From Pseudomonas fluorescens (GTDB taxonomy: Bacteria > Pseudomonadota > Gammaproteobacteria > Pseudomonadales > Pseudomonadaceae): a DNA stretch of 64,000 nt. Numbering within the stretch: the first letter of the stretch is position 1; every line of letters starts with the position of its first letter. Shown piece after piece: positions 37,633-46,413 of this stretch. A program made the translations under genes and the position numbers. Below the pieces are notes generated by a model, which saw only the letters and a list, made by a program, of their open reading frames with translations, did no database searches and was not told where the DNA came from. Location of the stretch: positions 110,676-174,675 of the forward strand of contig NZ_LACC01000005.1 in assembly GCF_000967965.1 (NCBI RefSeq). The letters run 5' to 3'.

Positions 37633-38292
37633 ATGAAAATCTTGACCCGACTGGCTGCGATTGCCCTGTTGCTGGGCAGCGTTGCATCCACCGCTCCGGC
37701 CTTTGCCGAAGATGCACGCTGCCATCTGCCGCCCATCACCGCTGGCCAGGTCGGGTTGCAATACGGGCAGACGCTCGGGGTGCTGTACAGCGAAAACACC
37801 CTGGAAAACCTGCAATACCTCAAGCAATACCACTCGGTGGCCGTCAACGGTGCGAAGAACGCACTCGATGCGCGGATTCGCCAGGCATTCGTCAACAGCT
37901 CCGATCCGGACCTGGCCATCGATTGGCTGATGAGCTCGCTGCACCACACCTTTCTGTCGGTGACGGTCTACGACAACCTCGATGCGCTGGTACAGGCCCA
38001 CCCGGACGTGGTGGTGATGCTCGATACCCACAACCAGTTGCTGACCCAGCGTAACGACCGGGTCGAGGCGCGATTCGCCGCGCGGTTCTACGACGCCAAC
38101 CTGCAGTACATCGGCAAGGCCGAAGGCGCGGTGGAAAAACAACTGCCGTCGGTGTGGGTGCATGACAAGGCCGCACCCGAGATCGCCGCGCAAATCGAAC
38201 AGCAACGCGACCTGCAACTGACCGCGCTGAAACAGTTCGATGCGTCGCTGAAGGCGCTGGTAACCGCCGGATTGACCGCAACAACAAATTAA
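37633..38292 (+). CDS. Conserved exported protein of unknown function
   Basis: A 219-residue protein with signal peptide MKILTRLAAIALLLGSVAST (cleavage after AFA). The mature part is soluble, mainly helical, with no motifs recognised: a region of 80 residues with LENLQYLKQYHSVAVNG and later KFD-like helices. The ATG follows GGAACC-like sequence. It should be periplasmic. It precedes a small lipoprotein by 67 bases, and the two may act together. Confidence 0.72.
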   Translation: MKILTRLAAIALLLGSVASTAPAFAEDARCHLPPITAGQVGLQYGQTLGVLYSENTLENLQYLKQYHSVAVNGAKNALDARIRQAFVNSSDPDLAIDWLMSSLHHTFLSVTVYDNLDALVQAHPDVVVMLDTHNQLLTQRNDRVEARFAARFYDANLQYIGKAEGAVEKQLPSVWVHDKAAPEIAAQIEQQRDLQLTALKQFDASLKALVTAGLTATTN

Positions 38293-38359
38293 TCAGCCCA
38301 ACGCCCATTGAGCGGCGGGCAAGCCGATCCATCGTAGATTTCTTTTCAGGACCTGATTC

Positions 38360-38698
38360 ATGCGCACTGTTTTTGCCCCAATCCTGGCCTTCGCCTCGCT
38401 GCTGCTGGCCGGTTGTGCCACGCCGAACAATCCGACCATGACCTTGCACACCAGCAAGTCGCCCGAGGAGTACACCCATTGCGTGGTGCCGAAGTTACAG
38501 CACGATGCGCTCAACCCAACGGTGTCGCAGACCCAGCGCAGCTACCGCATCGTCATCCCGAGCAAAGTGTCGGCGGACAATGTGCTGGAAACCTATAAAG
38601 CCTCGAACGGCGGCAAGGTGTTCCTGTACGAGCGCAAACTGCTGGCGTCGACCTTCGTGCCATCGACGTTCGAGCGTGCGGCGCAGGAGTGTTTGTAA
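38360..38698 (+). CDS. Small putative lipoprotein
   Basis: A 112-residue lipoprotein. The signal MRTVFAPILAFASLLLAGCA has a lipobox (LLAGC). The mature part has two cysteines (HCVVPK and a C-terminal ECL) likely to form a disulfide and short beta strands. Family not recognised. Located after the exported protein gene in the same direction. Confidence 0.75.
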   Translation: MRTVFAPILAFASLLLAGCATPNNPTMTLHTSKSPEEYTHCVVPKLQHDALNPTVSQTQRSYRIVIPSKVSADNVLETYKASNGGKVFLYERKLLASTFVPSTFERAAQECL

Positions 38699-38712
38699 GG
38701 GTAATTCCAGGC

Positions 38713-38739
38713 AAAAAAAAAGCTGCCGGGAGGGGCAGC
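38713..38739. terminator. Stem-loop with A tract (minus-strand terminator geometry)
   Basis: GCTGCC-GGGAGG-GGCAGC (38722-38739) is preceded by nine As (38713-38721). On the minus strand this is a hairpin followed by a U tract, so it would stop minus-strand transcripts; there is no minus gene directly upstream. On the plus strand it is a plain hairpin after the lipoprotein. Confidence 0.55.
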
Positions 38740-38972
38740 AGAAAGTTAAAGCACGCATTGGATGGCCTGAGTATGACGCCCGGTTCATGACGATTCGATG
38801 ACAACTTGATGGACATTCATCAGGATGCCAAAAATCCTGCTGCGAGTGATTAACTGTGGCGCGGGAGCAAGCGCCCTGTGCCCCAGGCGCCGTCAGTCAA
38901 CGATTCCTGAAAACCTTCGAACACCGTCTACCCTCATCGGTCACAACCATCATGATGAGGGTCGAAACGGTG

Positions 38973-39368
38973 ATGAAAACGGACAAGGTTGAAACAAACG
39001 AAGCCTCGGCGCTGATCGACGAACGAATCCGGGAACTGGCCGACTGGCGCGGCGAAACCCTGGCCCACGTCCGCAAGGTCATCCACCAGGCCAACCCCGA
39101 AGTGATCGAAGAGTGGAAGTGGCGGGGCGTGCCGGTGTGGTCCCATGCCGGCATCATTTGCACCGGCGAGACCTACAAGCAAGTGGTGAAGTTGACCTTC
39201 GCCAAGGGCGCTTCGCTGGACGATCCGTCGAAGCTGTTCAACGCAAGCCTTGAAGGCAATACCCGGCGTGCCATCGATCTCCGCGAGGGTGAGCAGATCG
39301 ATGAAGCGGCGCTGACGGCGTTGATTCAGGCGGCCATTGAGCTCAATACCTCGCGCAGCAAGAAGTAA
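38973..39368 (+). CDS. DUF1801 domain protein
   Basis: A 131-residue DUF1801 (YdhG-like) protein. Signature segments: LADWRGETLAHVRKVIHQAN, EEWKWRGVPVWSHAGIIC and KQVVKLTFAKGASLDDP, the last two shared by the family. Function unknown; the fold resembles a small enzyme of iron or cofactor metabolism. Start choice is uncertain: an ATG at 38952 is also possible. Confidence 0.8.
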   Translation: MKTDKVETNEASALIDERIRELADWRGETLAHVRKVIHQANPEVIEEWKWRGVPVWSHAGIICTGETYKQVVKLTFAKGASLDDPSKLFNASLEGNTRRAIDLREGEQIDEAALTALIQAAIELNTSRSKK

Positions 39369-39463
39369 GCTCGCTACCGCAGGGGACGGTGCCCACCTGA
39401 CCGTTTTGGATATCCTCAGCCGTCATGTTCCAATAGCGAGCACTCGCAGACAGGAAACGGAAC

Positions 39464-39853
39464 ATGAAAAAAATCGCCGCACTGACCTTCGCTTCGCTAC
39501 TCACCGCAGGCCTGTTCAGCGCGCCTGCCTTTGCGGCGGGCGATGTCCAGGCCGGGGAGAAAGTGTACAAGCGCCTCTGCAGCGGCTGCCATCAGATCGG
39601 CGAGTCGGCCCGCGCATCCTTCGGCCCGCAACTCAATGGCGTGATCGGTCGCCACTCCGCCGTCACCACGGACTACGTGTATTCCGACGCGATGAAATCC
39701 GCCAACCTGGTCTGGGACCGCGAAACCCTGATCGCCTACCTCGAAGCGCCGAAGAAAGTCGTCCCCGGCACCCGCATGATTTTCTGGGGCCTCAGCGATC
39801 CGGAAAAAATCGAAGACCTGCTGGCTTACCTGCAAACCTTCCCGGCGCAATGA
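39464..39853 (+). CDS. Class I cytochrome c
   Basis: A 129-residue exported cytochrome c. Signal peptide MKKIAALTFASLLTAGLFSA (cleavage after AFA), haem motif RLCSGCHQIG near residue 42, and distal methionine in TRMIFWGLSDPEKIEDLLAYL. It matches the small cytochrome c2/c550 type and carries electrons in the periplasm. A GGAAACGGAAC sequence precedes the ATG. The partner enzyme is not evident locally. Confidence 0.92.
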   Translation: MKKIAALTFASLLTAGLFSAPAFAAGDVQAGEKVYKRLCSGCHQIGESARASFGPQLNGVIGRHSAVTTDYVYSDAMKSANLVWDRETLIAYLEAPKKVVPGTRMIFWGLSDPEKIEDLLAYLQTFPAQ

Positions 39854-40729
39854 TCAGGCCGAGGGCTGCTGCTCGGCCGCCAGATTGTCGACCAGCCACT
39901 GGGTGAAGGCCCGCGCCATTGCAATGTTCTCGCTGTCACGGTGGGTCAGCAGCGCCCAGTTCGGGCCGCGGATGGTTTGCTCCACCATTGGCTGCAACAG
40001 CCCGGTGGCCCGCGCCTGCCGACTCAGCAACTGGCTCACCAGCGCAATGCCCAGCCCGGTGCAGGCCGCGTCCAGCAGCAAACCCGGATCGGAAAAATTC
40101 AGCCCCTGATCCATCTGCCCCACATCAATGCCCGATTCCACCGCCCAGTGGCTCCAGTCCATTTCCCGTTCGCCATGCAAAGTGGTGCGCTGTTCCACGG
40201 GCACTGCCAGCAGGCTCGGGTGGCAGGCCGGGTAGAGGCGGTCGGCGTGCAGTACCCTGAAACTGCATTCGGCCTGGGAACCGATGTCGTCGCGCACCGC
40301 CAGGTCGATGGTCTGGCTGGCCATGTCCGGCACTTCATCGGTGCTGAAAATCCACAGATCGACCTGCGGATGCTGGCGACGGAAATCCGCCAAGCGCGGC
40401 AACAACCAGTGCCGGGCAAACGCCGGGGTGGTGTTGAGCACCAGTTGATTGGGTTTCTGATATTGCCCCAACCGGCGAATGCCCACCGCCAATTGCTGTA
40501 ACAACGCCTGGGTGGTGCTCAGCAGATCGTGCCCGGCATCGGTCAGGCTGACGCTGCGCCCGCTGCGATGGAACAGCGGCTGTTCCAGGTAGGCCTCAAG
40601 GCTGCGGATCTGCTGGCTGATCGCCGATTGGGTGAGGTGCAACTCATCGGCGGCCTTGTGAAAGCTGCCCAGCCGGGCGGCGGCTTCGAAGCCGCGCAGG
40701 GTGCTCAGGGGTGGCCAGTGTTTGAGCAT
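39854..40729 (-). CDS. LysR family regulator of the agmatine operon (GcvA-like)
   Basis: A 291-residue LysR regulator of the GcvA-like subgroup (LRGFEAAARLGSFHKAADEL, LTQSAISQQIRSLEAYL at the HTH). It is divergent from aguA across a 134-base gap, so it probably controls the agmatine operon. Its stop abuts the cytochrome c stop (convergent). An operator was not clearly identified in the gap. Confidence 0.9.
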   Translation of the reverse strand: MLKHWPPLSTLRGFEAAARLGSFHKAADELHLTQSAISQQIRSLEAYLEQPLFHRSGRSVSLTDAGHDLLSTTQALLQQLAVGIRRLGQYQKPNQLVLNTTPAFARHWLLPRLADFRRQHPQVDLWIFSTDEVPDMASQTIDLAVRDDIGSQAECSFRVLHADRLYPACHPSLLAVPVEQRTTLHGEREMDWSHWAVESGIDVGQMDQGLNFSDPGLLLDAACTGLGIALVSQLLSRQARATGLLQPMVEQTIRGPNWALLTHRDSENIAMARAFTQWLVDNLAAEQQPSA

Positions 40730-40863
40730 ATCGATAAGTTCCTCTAATCAGTTGTCGGCAAAATCCATCGTTTGTTTGCCCGTTTTACCAGCCGTAGCAT
40801 GCATGCAAAGACCGCCAAGGCCGTTTTCATTGAACACAATGACTTAACTCAGAGGTGCTTGTC

Positions 40864-41916
40864 ATGCAGCAGAACGTAATTCAAAACAGCGGATGGACGA
40901 TGCCGGCCGAGTGGGTCAACCACGCCGCCACCTGGATGGTCTGGCCGCACAACAAGACCCTGTGGGAGTCAGGCTGGCGGGTGACACTGCCACAGGTTCA
41001 AGAAGACTTCGCCCGGGTGGCCAACGCCATCGCCCGCTTCGAGCCGGTGAAACTGGTGGTCGATCCTTCCGCCGTCGCCAGCGCCAAGGCCTTGTGCGGG
41101 CCGAACATCGAGTTGATCGAACTGGCGGTCAACGACAGCTGGTGCCGCGACTCCGGTCCGAGCTTCGTCTGCCACCCGCAGCAAGGTCTGGCCGGTGTTA
41201 GCTGGCGCTTCAATGCGTGGGGCGGCAAGTCGGCCCACGATCTGGACGAAAGCCTGGCCCGCCGTGCGCTCAACCATCTGGGGCTGGAGTGTTTCGGCAC
41301 GGCACTGAGCAACGAGGGCGGCGCGATTCACGTGGACGGCGAGGGCACGCTGATCACCACTGAATCGGTATTGCTCAACCCCAACCGCAACCCGGGCGTG
41401 AGCAAGGCCGAGATCGAAGAGATTTTCACCCGCCTTCTGGGCGTGAAGAAAACCATCTGGCTGCCGGGCGATCCGGACTACGTGACCGGCGATATGACCG
41501 ACGGCCACGTCGACGGCGTGTGCGCCTTTGCCCGTCCCGGCGTGTTGCTGGTGGACGCCACCCATGACCAAAGCTCTGTGTACGCCGCAGTCGCACGGGA
41601 AAACCGTCGCGCTCTCGAACTGGCCACCGATGTCCAGGGCCGCAAGTTCGAACTGATCGAACTCTATGAAGCTTCCGATGCAGTGGACACCGAGGCCGAA
41701 GTGTTTTGCGCCTCCTACACCAACTTCTACATCGCCAACGGCGCGATCATCATGCCGGCCTACGGCATCGATGCCGACAAGGTCGCTGCCCAAGTGCTGG
41801 CGCAGGCATTCCCCGGACGCGAAGTGGTGCCGGTGCGGATCAACCATCTGGCCCATGGCGGCGGCGGTGTGCATTGCATCACCCAGCAACAGCCGGCCTG
41901 GCCGGTGCGGGGTTGA
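40864..41916 (+). CDS. aguA: Agmatine deiminase
   Basis: A 350-residue agmatine deiminase (peptidylarginine-deiminase superfamily), making N-carbamoylputrescine and ammonia from agmatine. Catalytic Cys338 is in AHGGGGVHCITQQQPAW, and the substrate-binding acid and His are in NEGGAIHVDGEGTLI and DGHVDGVCAFARPG. SWCRDSGPSF replaces the more common WARDTGP, a small variation. The ATG at 40864 is preferred over the TTG three codons upstream, with an AGAGGTG site. It heads the operon. Confidence 0.95.
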   Translation: MQQNVIQNSGWTMPAEWVNHAATWMVWPHNKTLWESGWRVTLPQVQEDFARVANAIARFEPVKLVVDPSAVASAKALCGPNIELIELAVNDSWCRDSGPSFVCHPQQGLAGVSWRFNAWGGKSAHDLDESLARRALNHLGLECFGTALSNEGGAIHVDGEGTLITTESVLLNPNRNPGVSKAEIEEIFTRLLGVKKTIWLPGDPDYVTGDMTDGHVDGVCAFARPGVLLVDATHDQSSVYAAVARENRRALELATDVQGRKFELIELYEASDAVDTEAEVFCASYTNFYIANGAIIMPAYGIDADKVAAQVLAQAFPGREVVPVRINHLAHGGGGVHCITQQQPAWPVRG

Positions 41917-41920
41917 TGCC

Positions 41921-42829
41921 ATGACACTGCTGACCATCGCTACCACCCAGATGCCCTGCACCTGGGACCTGAAACACAACCTAGACCAGGCCGAGCAACT
42001 GGTTCGCGAAGCTGCGGCCAAGGGCGCGCAAGTGATCCTGTTGCAGGAGCTGTTCGCCACGCCGTACTTCTGCATCGAGCAACACCACAAACACCTGGCG
42101 CTGGCCGAGGAGTATCGCGACAGCCACGTGCTCCAGCGCTTTGCCGCATTGGCCAAAGAGTTGGGCGTGGTGCTGCCGCTGAGCTGGTACGAGAAAGCCG
42201 GCAACGCCTACTTCAACTCACTGAGCGTGGCCGACGCCGACGGGCGCCTGTTGGGCGTGTACCGCAAGACCCACATCCCCAACGCCATCGGCTATCAGGA
42301 GAAGGAATACTTCAGCCCCGGCGACAGTGGGTTCCGGGTTTGGGACACCGCGTTCGGGCGCATCGGCCTGGGCATCTGCTGGGACCAGTGGTTCCCGGAA
42401 ACCGCCCGCTGCCTGGCCTTGATGGGCGCCGAAGTGCTGCTGTTCCCGACTGCCATCGGCTCCGAACCGGGCTGTGCCACCCTCGATTCCCGGGATCACT
42501 GGCAGATGACCATGCGCGGTCACGCTGCCGCCAACCTGCTGCCGGTGGTGGCGGCCAACCGTGTCGGCCGGGAAGCGGCGACCACCGACCCGACCCTGCA
42601 AATGAACTTCTACGGCTCGTCGTTCATCTGCAACCACAAGGGCAAATTGTTCGCCGAAGCCGACCGTGACACTACCGGCGTGCTGGTCCACAGCCTGGAC
42701 CTAGCGGCCATGCGCGAAGACCGCCTGACCTGGGGCATTTACCGCGATCGCCGTCCGGACATGTACGGCGCCTTGTTGACCCAGGACGGTCGTCAGATTC
42801 ACTCACGCTGGGCAACCCAAGGGGTGTGA
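41921..42829 (+). CDS. aguB: N-carbamoylputrescine amidase
   Basis: A 302-residue nitrilase-superfamily amidase, turning N-carbamoylputrescine into putrescine, CO2 and ammonia. The triad is Glu43 (LLQELFATPYFC), Lys116 (VYRKTHIPN) and Cys153 (GLGICWDQWFPE), with the AguB-type tail YRDRRPDMYGALL. The ATG is four bases after the aguA stop. It acts in the cytoplasm with AguA. Confidence 0.96.
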   Translation: MTLLTIATTQMPCTWDLKHNLDQAEQLVREAAAKGAQVILLQELFATPYFCIEQHHKHLALAEEYRDSHVLQRFAALAKELGVVLPLSWYEKAGNAYFNSLSVADADGRLLGVYRKTHIPNAIGYQEKEYFSPGDSGFRVWDTAFGRIGLGICWDQWFPETARCLALMGAEVLLFPTAIGSEPGCATLDSRDHWQMTMRGHAAANLLPVVAANRVGREAATTDPTLQMNFYGSSFICNHKGKLFAEADRDTTGVLVHSLDLAAMREDRLTWGIYRDRRPDMYGALLTQDGRQIHSRWATQGV

Positions 42830-42830
42830 C

Positions 42831-43931
42831 ATGAACACGATCAACAAGCTGTGCCTGGCCATGGGGCTGGCGCTGGGCTGTGCGGTGCCTGCGCTGCACG
42901 CCGAGGAGAAAACCCTGCGGCTGTACAACTGGGCCGATTATTTCGCCGAGGACACCCTGAGCAAGTTCACCGCCGAAACCGGGATCAAGGTGATCTACGA
43001 CGTCATGGACGGCAGTGAAACCCTGGAGGCGAAAATGCTCGCCGGTGGCAGCGGCTACGACCTGATCTTCCCCGGCGACACCGTGGCCGAACGCCTGATG
43101 CGCGCCGGCAGCCTGCAACCGCTGGATCAGTCCAGAATCACCGCCCTGAGCGACGTCGAGCCGGGGTTGCAGAAATTGCGCTCGCACTATGAGCATTCGA
43201 GCCAGGCCACGGTCCCGTACACCTGGGGCACCATCGGCCTGACCTACAACGCCGAGCAGATCGCCCAGCGTGCGCCGGACGCGCCGGTCAATAGCCTGGA
43301 CATGCTGTTCAAGCCGGAACTGGCGGCGAAGTTCGCCGACTGCGGCATCTCGATGATCGACTCGCCGGACGAAGTGCTGGCGGTGGTGCTCAACTACCTC
43401 GGCCGCGACCCGCGCAGCGCCAAACCGGCGGACCTGGCGGCGGCCAGTGACTTGCTGATGAAGCTGCGGCCGTACATTCGCAAGTTCCAGTCGCAACCGG
43501 TGACCGACCTGGTCAACGGCAACCTGTGCGTGTCCCTGGGCTACAGCGGCGACATGACCCAGGCGCAGCGCGCGTCGGACAGCGCCGGCAAGAAAACCAC
43601 CTTCCACTACCGCATTCCCCTCGAAGGCACCACGGTGTGGATGGATACCATGGCCATTCCCGTCGACGCCCGGCACCCGGAGTACGCCTACGCATTCATC
43701 AATTTCGTGATGCGCCCGCAGAACATGGCGGCCATCAGCAACTTCACCGGCTACCCGACCTCCAACGCCAAGGCTCGCCCGGATGTCGATGCCGCGATGC
43801 GCAACAATCCGGACATCTATCTTGATGAAGCCACCTACGCACGGCTGATTCCCGGCAAGGACATTCCCCAGGCCGACATGCGGGCACGCATGCGCACCTG
43901 GACCAAGTTCAAGACCGCTACAGTCAAATGA
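42831..43931 (+). CDS. Polyamine-binding periplasmic protein (PotD/SpuD type)
   Basis: A 366-residue periplasmic substrate-binding protein of the spermidine/putrescine type. Signal peptide MNTINKLCLAMGLALGCAVP. The mature N-terminus LRLYNWADYFAEDTLSKFTA matches PotD/PotF, with the conserved LYNWADY (Trp and Asp contact the polyamine). The middle YDLIFPGDTVAERLMRAGSL fits too. No ABC permease or ATPase genes follow, so it must use a transporter encoded elsewhere. It is one base after aguB, so it belongs to the operon and probably binds agmatine or putrescine. Confidence 0.9.
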   Translation: MNTINKLCLAMGLALGCAVPALHAEEKTLRLYNWADYFAEDTLSKFTAETGIKVIYDVMDGSETLEAKMLAGGSGYDLIFPGDTVAERLMRAGSLQPLDQSRITALSDVEPGLQKLRSHYEHSSQATVPYTWGTIGLTYNAEQIAQRAPDAPVNSLDMLFKPELAAKFADCGISMIDSPDEVLAVVLNYLGRDPRSAKPADLAAASDLLMKLRPYIRKFQSQPVTDLVNGNLCVSLGYSGDMTQAQRASDSAGKKTTFHYRIPLEGTTVWMDTMAIPVDARHPEYAYAFINFVMRPQNMAAISNFTGYPTSNAKARPDVDAAMRNNPDIYLDEATYARLIPGKDIPQADMRARMRTWTKFKTATVK

Positions 43932-43979
43932 TTACCGGCCGGCCCGAGGGCCGGCCAAACCTCGATTTCAGGAAAACAC

Positions 43980-45104
43980 ATGCCGACACGTCGAACATTC
44001 ATCAAGCAGGTATCGGTCGCCGCCGGGCTGGGCGCGGTGGTGTCCATGGGATTGGGCTTTGCCGGCCTGCCGGTGCGAGCGGCCGGCAAGGGCAAGTGGT
44101 ACATGCCCGATGAAGGAGACAAACACCAACGGGCTTTCATCGCCTTCGGCGCACAGGCCGCGATCTGGGAGGACTTCACGCCCCACGTGCAAGACGCCCT
44201 TGGCCGGATCGCCCGCAGCATTGCCGAATTCGAGCCGGTCACCGTGTTCTGTCGCCAGAGCGAACGGCGCCTGGCCGAAGCCAAATGCGGCAGCCACAAC
44301 ACCACCTTCGTGATCACCGAACTGGATGACATCTGGATGCGCGACATCGGCGCCAATTTTGTCGTCGACGGGAGCGGCGGCCTTGGTGCCGTGGACTTCA
44401 ACTTCAACGGCTGGGGCAACAAACAGCAGCATGAGGACGATGCGCAACTGGCCGCCCTGGTCGCCGAAAACGCCAAGGCCGATTACCTGCGCAGCGAACT
44501 GGTGGGCGAGGGCGGTGGCATCGAAGTGGACGGCCACGGCACCGGGATCATGACCGAAAGCAGCTGGATCAACCGCAATCGCAATCCCGACTGGAGCAAG
44601 GCCGACGTCGAGGCAGAACTGAAAGAACGCCTGGGTCTGCGCAAAATCATCTGGCTGCCGGGCATCAAGGGCAAGGACATCACCGACGCCCACGTCGACT
44701 TCTATGCGCGCTTCGTCAAGCCCGGCGTGGTCATCGCCAACCTCGACAACGACCCCGAGTCCTATGACTACAAGGTCACTCGCGCCCACCTGGACATCCT
44801 GGAAAACGCCACGGATGCCGATGGCCGCAAGTTGCAGGTGCATACCGTGTCGCCGCCGCTCAACCCGCGCAACAGCCAGTTCAACAAAGACAATCAGGAC
44901 TTCGCCGCCGGCTACATCAACTACTTCGTGATCAACGGCGCGATCATCGCTGCGCAATTCGGCGACGAAGAAGCCGATGCCAAAGCCTTCGACCTGCTGT
45001 CCGAGCTCTACCCGCAGCGCAAGGTGGTGCAACTCGACATCGACGCGATCTCCGCGGGCGGTGGCGGGATTCACTGCGTGACCAGTCACCAGCCGATGGT
45101 GTGA
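43980..45104 (+). CDS. Tat-exported agmatine deiminase
   Basis: A 374-residue agmatine deiminase with a twin-arginine signal (MPTRRTFIKQVSVAAGLGAV: RRTFIK then a hydrophobic stretch), so it is predicted to be folded in the cytoplasm and exported. Catalytic Cys366 is in GGGGIHCVTSHQ, and the DIWMRDIGANF and EGGGIEVDGHG segments match the family. It differs from AguA upstream. The aguA-aguB-binding protein-aguA' order matches the agu2ABCA' operon reported for some P. aeruginosa strains (recalled, not checked). It would deiminate agmatine outside the cytoplasm. Confidence 0.9.
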   Translation: MPTRRTFIKQVSVAAGLGAVVSMGLGFAGLPVRAAGKGKWYMPDEGDKHQRAFIAFGAQAAIWEDFTPHVQDALGRIARSIAEFEPVTVFCRQSERRLAEAKCGSHNTTFVITELDDIWMRDIGANFVVDGSGGLGAVDFNFNGWGNKQQHEDDAQLAALVAENAKADYLRSELVGEGGGIEVDGHGTGIMTESSWINRNRNPDWSKADVEAELKERLGLRKIIWLPGIKGKDITDAHVDFYARFVKPGVVIANLDNDPESYDYKVTRAHLDILENATDADGRKLQVHTVSPPLNPRNSQFNKDNQDFAAGYINYFVINGAIIAAQFGDEEADAKAFDLLSELYPQRKVVQLDIDAISAGGGGIHCVTSHQPMV

Positions 45105-45127
45105 AGTTTTCAGGCTGTACACAAAAC

Positions 45128-45218
45128 CTGTAGGAGCGAGCATGATCGCGATAGCGGTGGGTCAGTGAACAACATATTGACTGACACTCCGCCATCGCGA
45201 GCAGGCTCACTCCCACAG
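45128..45218. repeat. REPIN, GTAGGAGCGAGC type (left copy mutated)
   Basis: CTGTAGGAGCGAGCATGATC at 45128 has a degraded core (CATGATCG for CCTGCTCG), and the inverted partner CATCGCGAGCAGGCTCACTC ends CAG at 45218. It follows the Tat deiminase gene. Confidence 0.88.
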
Positions 45219-45241
45219 GGATTTTTGGTGAGTCGGATAAG

Positions 45242-45670
45242 TCAGGCCTTGCTGGCCTTCAGATAAGCCCCCAACCGCCGCCCCATTTCCTCACCCAACG
45301 CCTGCAAGCCACTCAGCGGCCGCACCATCACTTCAAACTCGACAATCTTGCCCTGTTCATTGAAGCGGATCATGTCGATGCCCTTCAGCTCTTTCCCGCC
45401 GACCCTGGCGCTGAATTCGAGAATCACGTTCAAGCCATCCGCCGTCGCCAACTCGCGGTGATAGGCCAAATCCTCGAACACGTTCATGACCGTGTTGAGG
45501 ATCATCGACACCACCGGCGCCCCCGGATACGGCGTGTGCGCCATCGGCGAACGGAACACCGCCTGCGGATCGAGCAGTTCGGGCAAGCCGCTCAAGTCGC
45601 GGTTGCCGATCATCCCGTGCCACTGCTTCAGGGCCGCTGCGACGTTGTGGTTCAGGTTCAGCTCGGACAT
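45242..45670 (-). CDS. SnoaL-like/NTF2 family protein
   Basis: A 142-residue protein of the NTF2-like (SnoaL) fold. Characteristic features: NHNVAAALKQWHGMIGNRDL, LPELLDPQAVFRSPMAH and NEQGKIVEFEVMVRPLS. Such proteins are small cone-shaped barrels serving as isomerases, dehydratases or ligand carriers. The start is the ATG at 45670, whose AGGAG site overlaps the end of the SGNH gene, so the two are translationally coupled. Function unknown. Confidence 0.85.
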   Translation of the reverse strand: MSELNLNHNVAAALKQWHGMIGNRDLSGLPELLDPQAVFRSPMAHTPYPGAPVVSMILNTVMNVFEDLAYHRELATADGLNVILEFSARVGGKELKGIDMIRFNEQGKIVEFEVMVRPLSGLQALGEEMGRRLGAYLKASKA

Positions 45671-45672
45671 CT

Positions 45673-46407
45673 TCAACTCCTGTTTTTTATTGTTGTGGTG
45701 CGAAAGCGTTGGTCGATAACCCTGGCGGCATCGTCGGCCCACTGGCGGTAGAGCATCGGCCCCGGATGAAAACCATCGCTGGCCATCAAGCCCGGTTCGG
45801 GCGCCAGTGGGGTAGTCAGCATCGTACATTGATCCAGGCGTGCGGCCAGATCCGCCAGATGTGCGTTGAAACGCCGCGCCCTGAAACCCAGGAACCAGCG
45901 CAAGGGTTGCGGCAGCGCGGGGAACAAATGCATCGGCGGAAGCGGCGACACCACGATCTGTCTCACCGCAAACTTGTCGCACAACAGCGCCATCAAACGC
46001 TGTTGCCGAGCGAGCCACTGATCCAGGGTGAGTGAACTGGTGACATCGTTGACGCCAATCGACAACAGCGCCACATCGAACGGCTCGGGGGCGTGCTGTT
46101 CGAGCAGCTCCAGCAACCCTTGGGAATCCAGACCCGTGCGCGCCCAGAGTTTCCACGACACCTGGTAATCATCGGCCAAGCGCTCCACCAGCCGACCGCT
46201 GAGGGCTTCACCTTGAGTCGCCGCACCCACGCCTGCAGCGGCGCTGTCGCCGACAATCAACAAGCGCAGAACGTCGCCGCTGCCGGCATCGCCCTGACGT
46301 TCGCCTTCGGCCTCCGGCAACTTGGGCGTCAAGCGCCGTGTGTACAGTCCCTGTGCCAGCAACACCGGGCCGAGCAGGATTTTGGCGAGGGTTTCAGTGT
46401 GGCTCAT
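45673..46407 (-). CDS. SGNH/GDSL hydrolase
   Basis: A 244-residue SGNH hydrolase. Block I is LLIVGDSAAAGVGAATQGE with the serine nucleophile in GDSAAAG, block III is LLSIGVNDVTSS (GVND), and block V is DGFHPGPMLYRQW (catalytic Asp/His). The N-terminus MSHTETLAKILLGPVLLAQG is hydrophobic, so it may be a membrane-anchored or secreted esterase. It likely cleaves an ester. It is immediately followed by the SnoaL-like gene. Confidence 0.88.
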   Translation of the reverse strand: MSHTETLAKILLGPVLLAQGLYTRRLTPKLPEAEGERQGDAGSGDVLRLLIVGDSAAAGVGAATQGEALSGRLVERLADDYQVSWKLWARTGLDSQGLLELLEQHAPEPFDVALLSIGVNDVTSSLTLDQWLARQQRLMALLCDKFAVRQIVVSPLPPMHLFPALPQPLRWFLGFRARRFNAHLADLAARLDQCTMLTTPLAPEPGLMASDGFHPGPMLYRQWADDAARVIDQRFRTTTIKNRS

Positions 46408-46413
46408 TTGACG

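Noticed and set aside
41666..41920. Upstream extension of the aguB frame into aguA
   Set aside because: It overlaps certain aguA coding sequence; the family start is the ATG at 41921.
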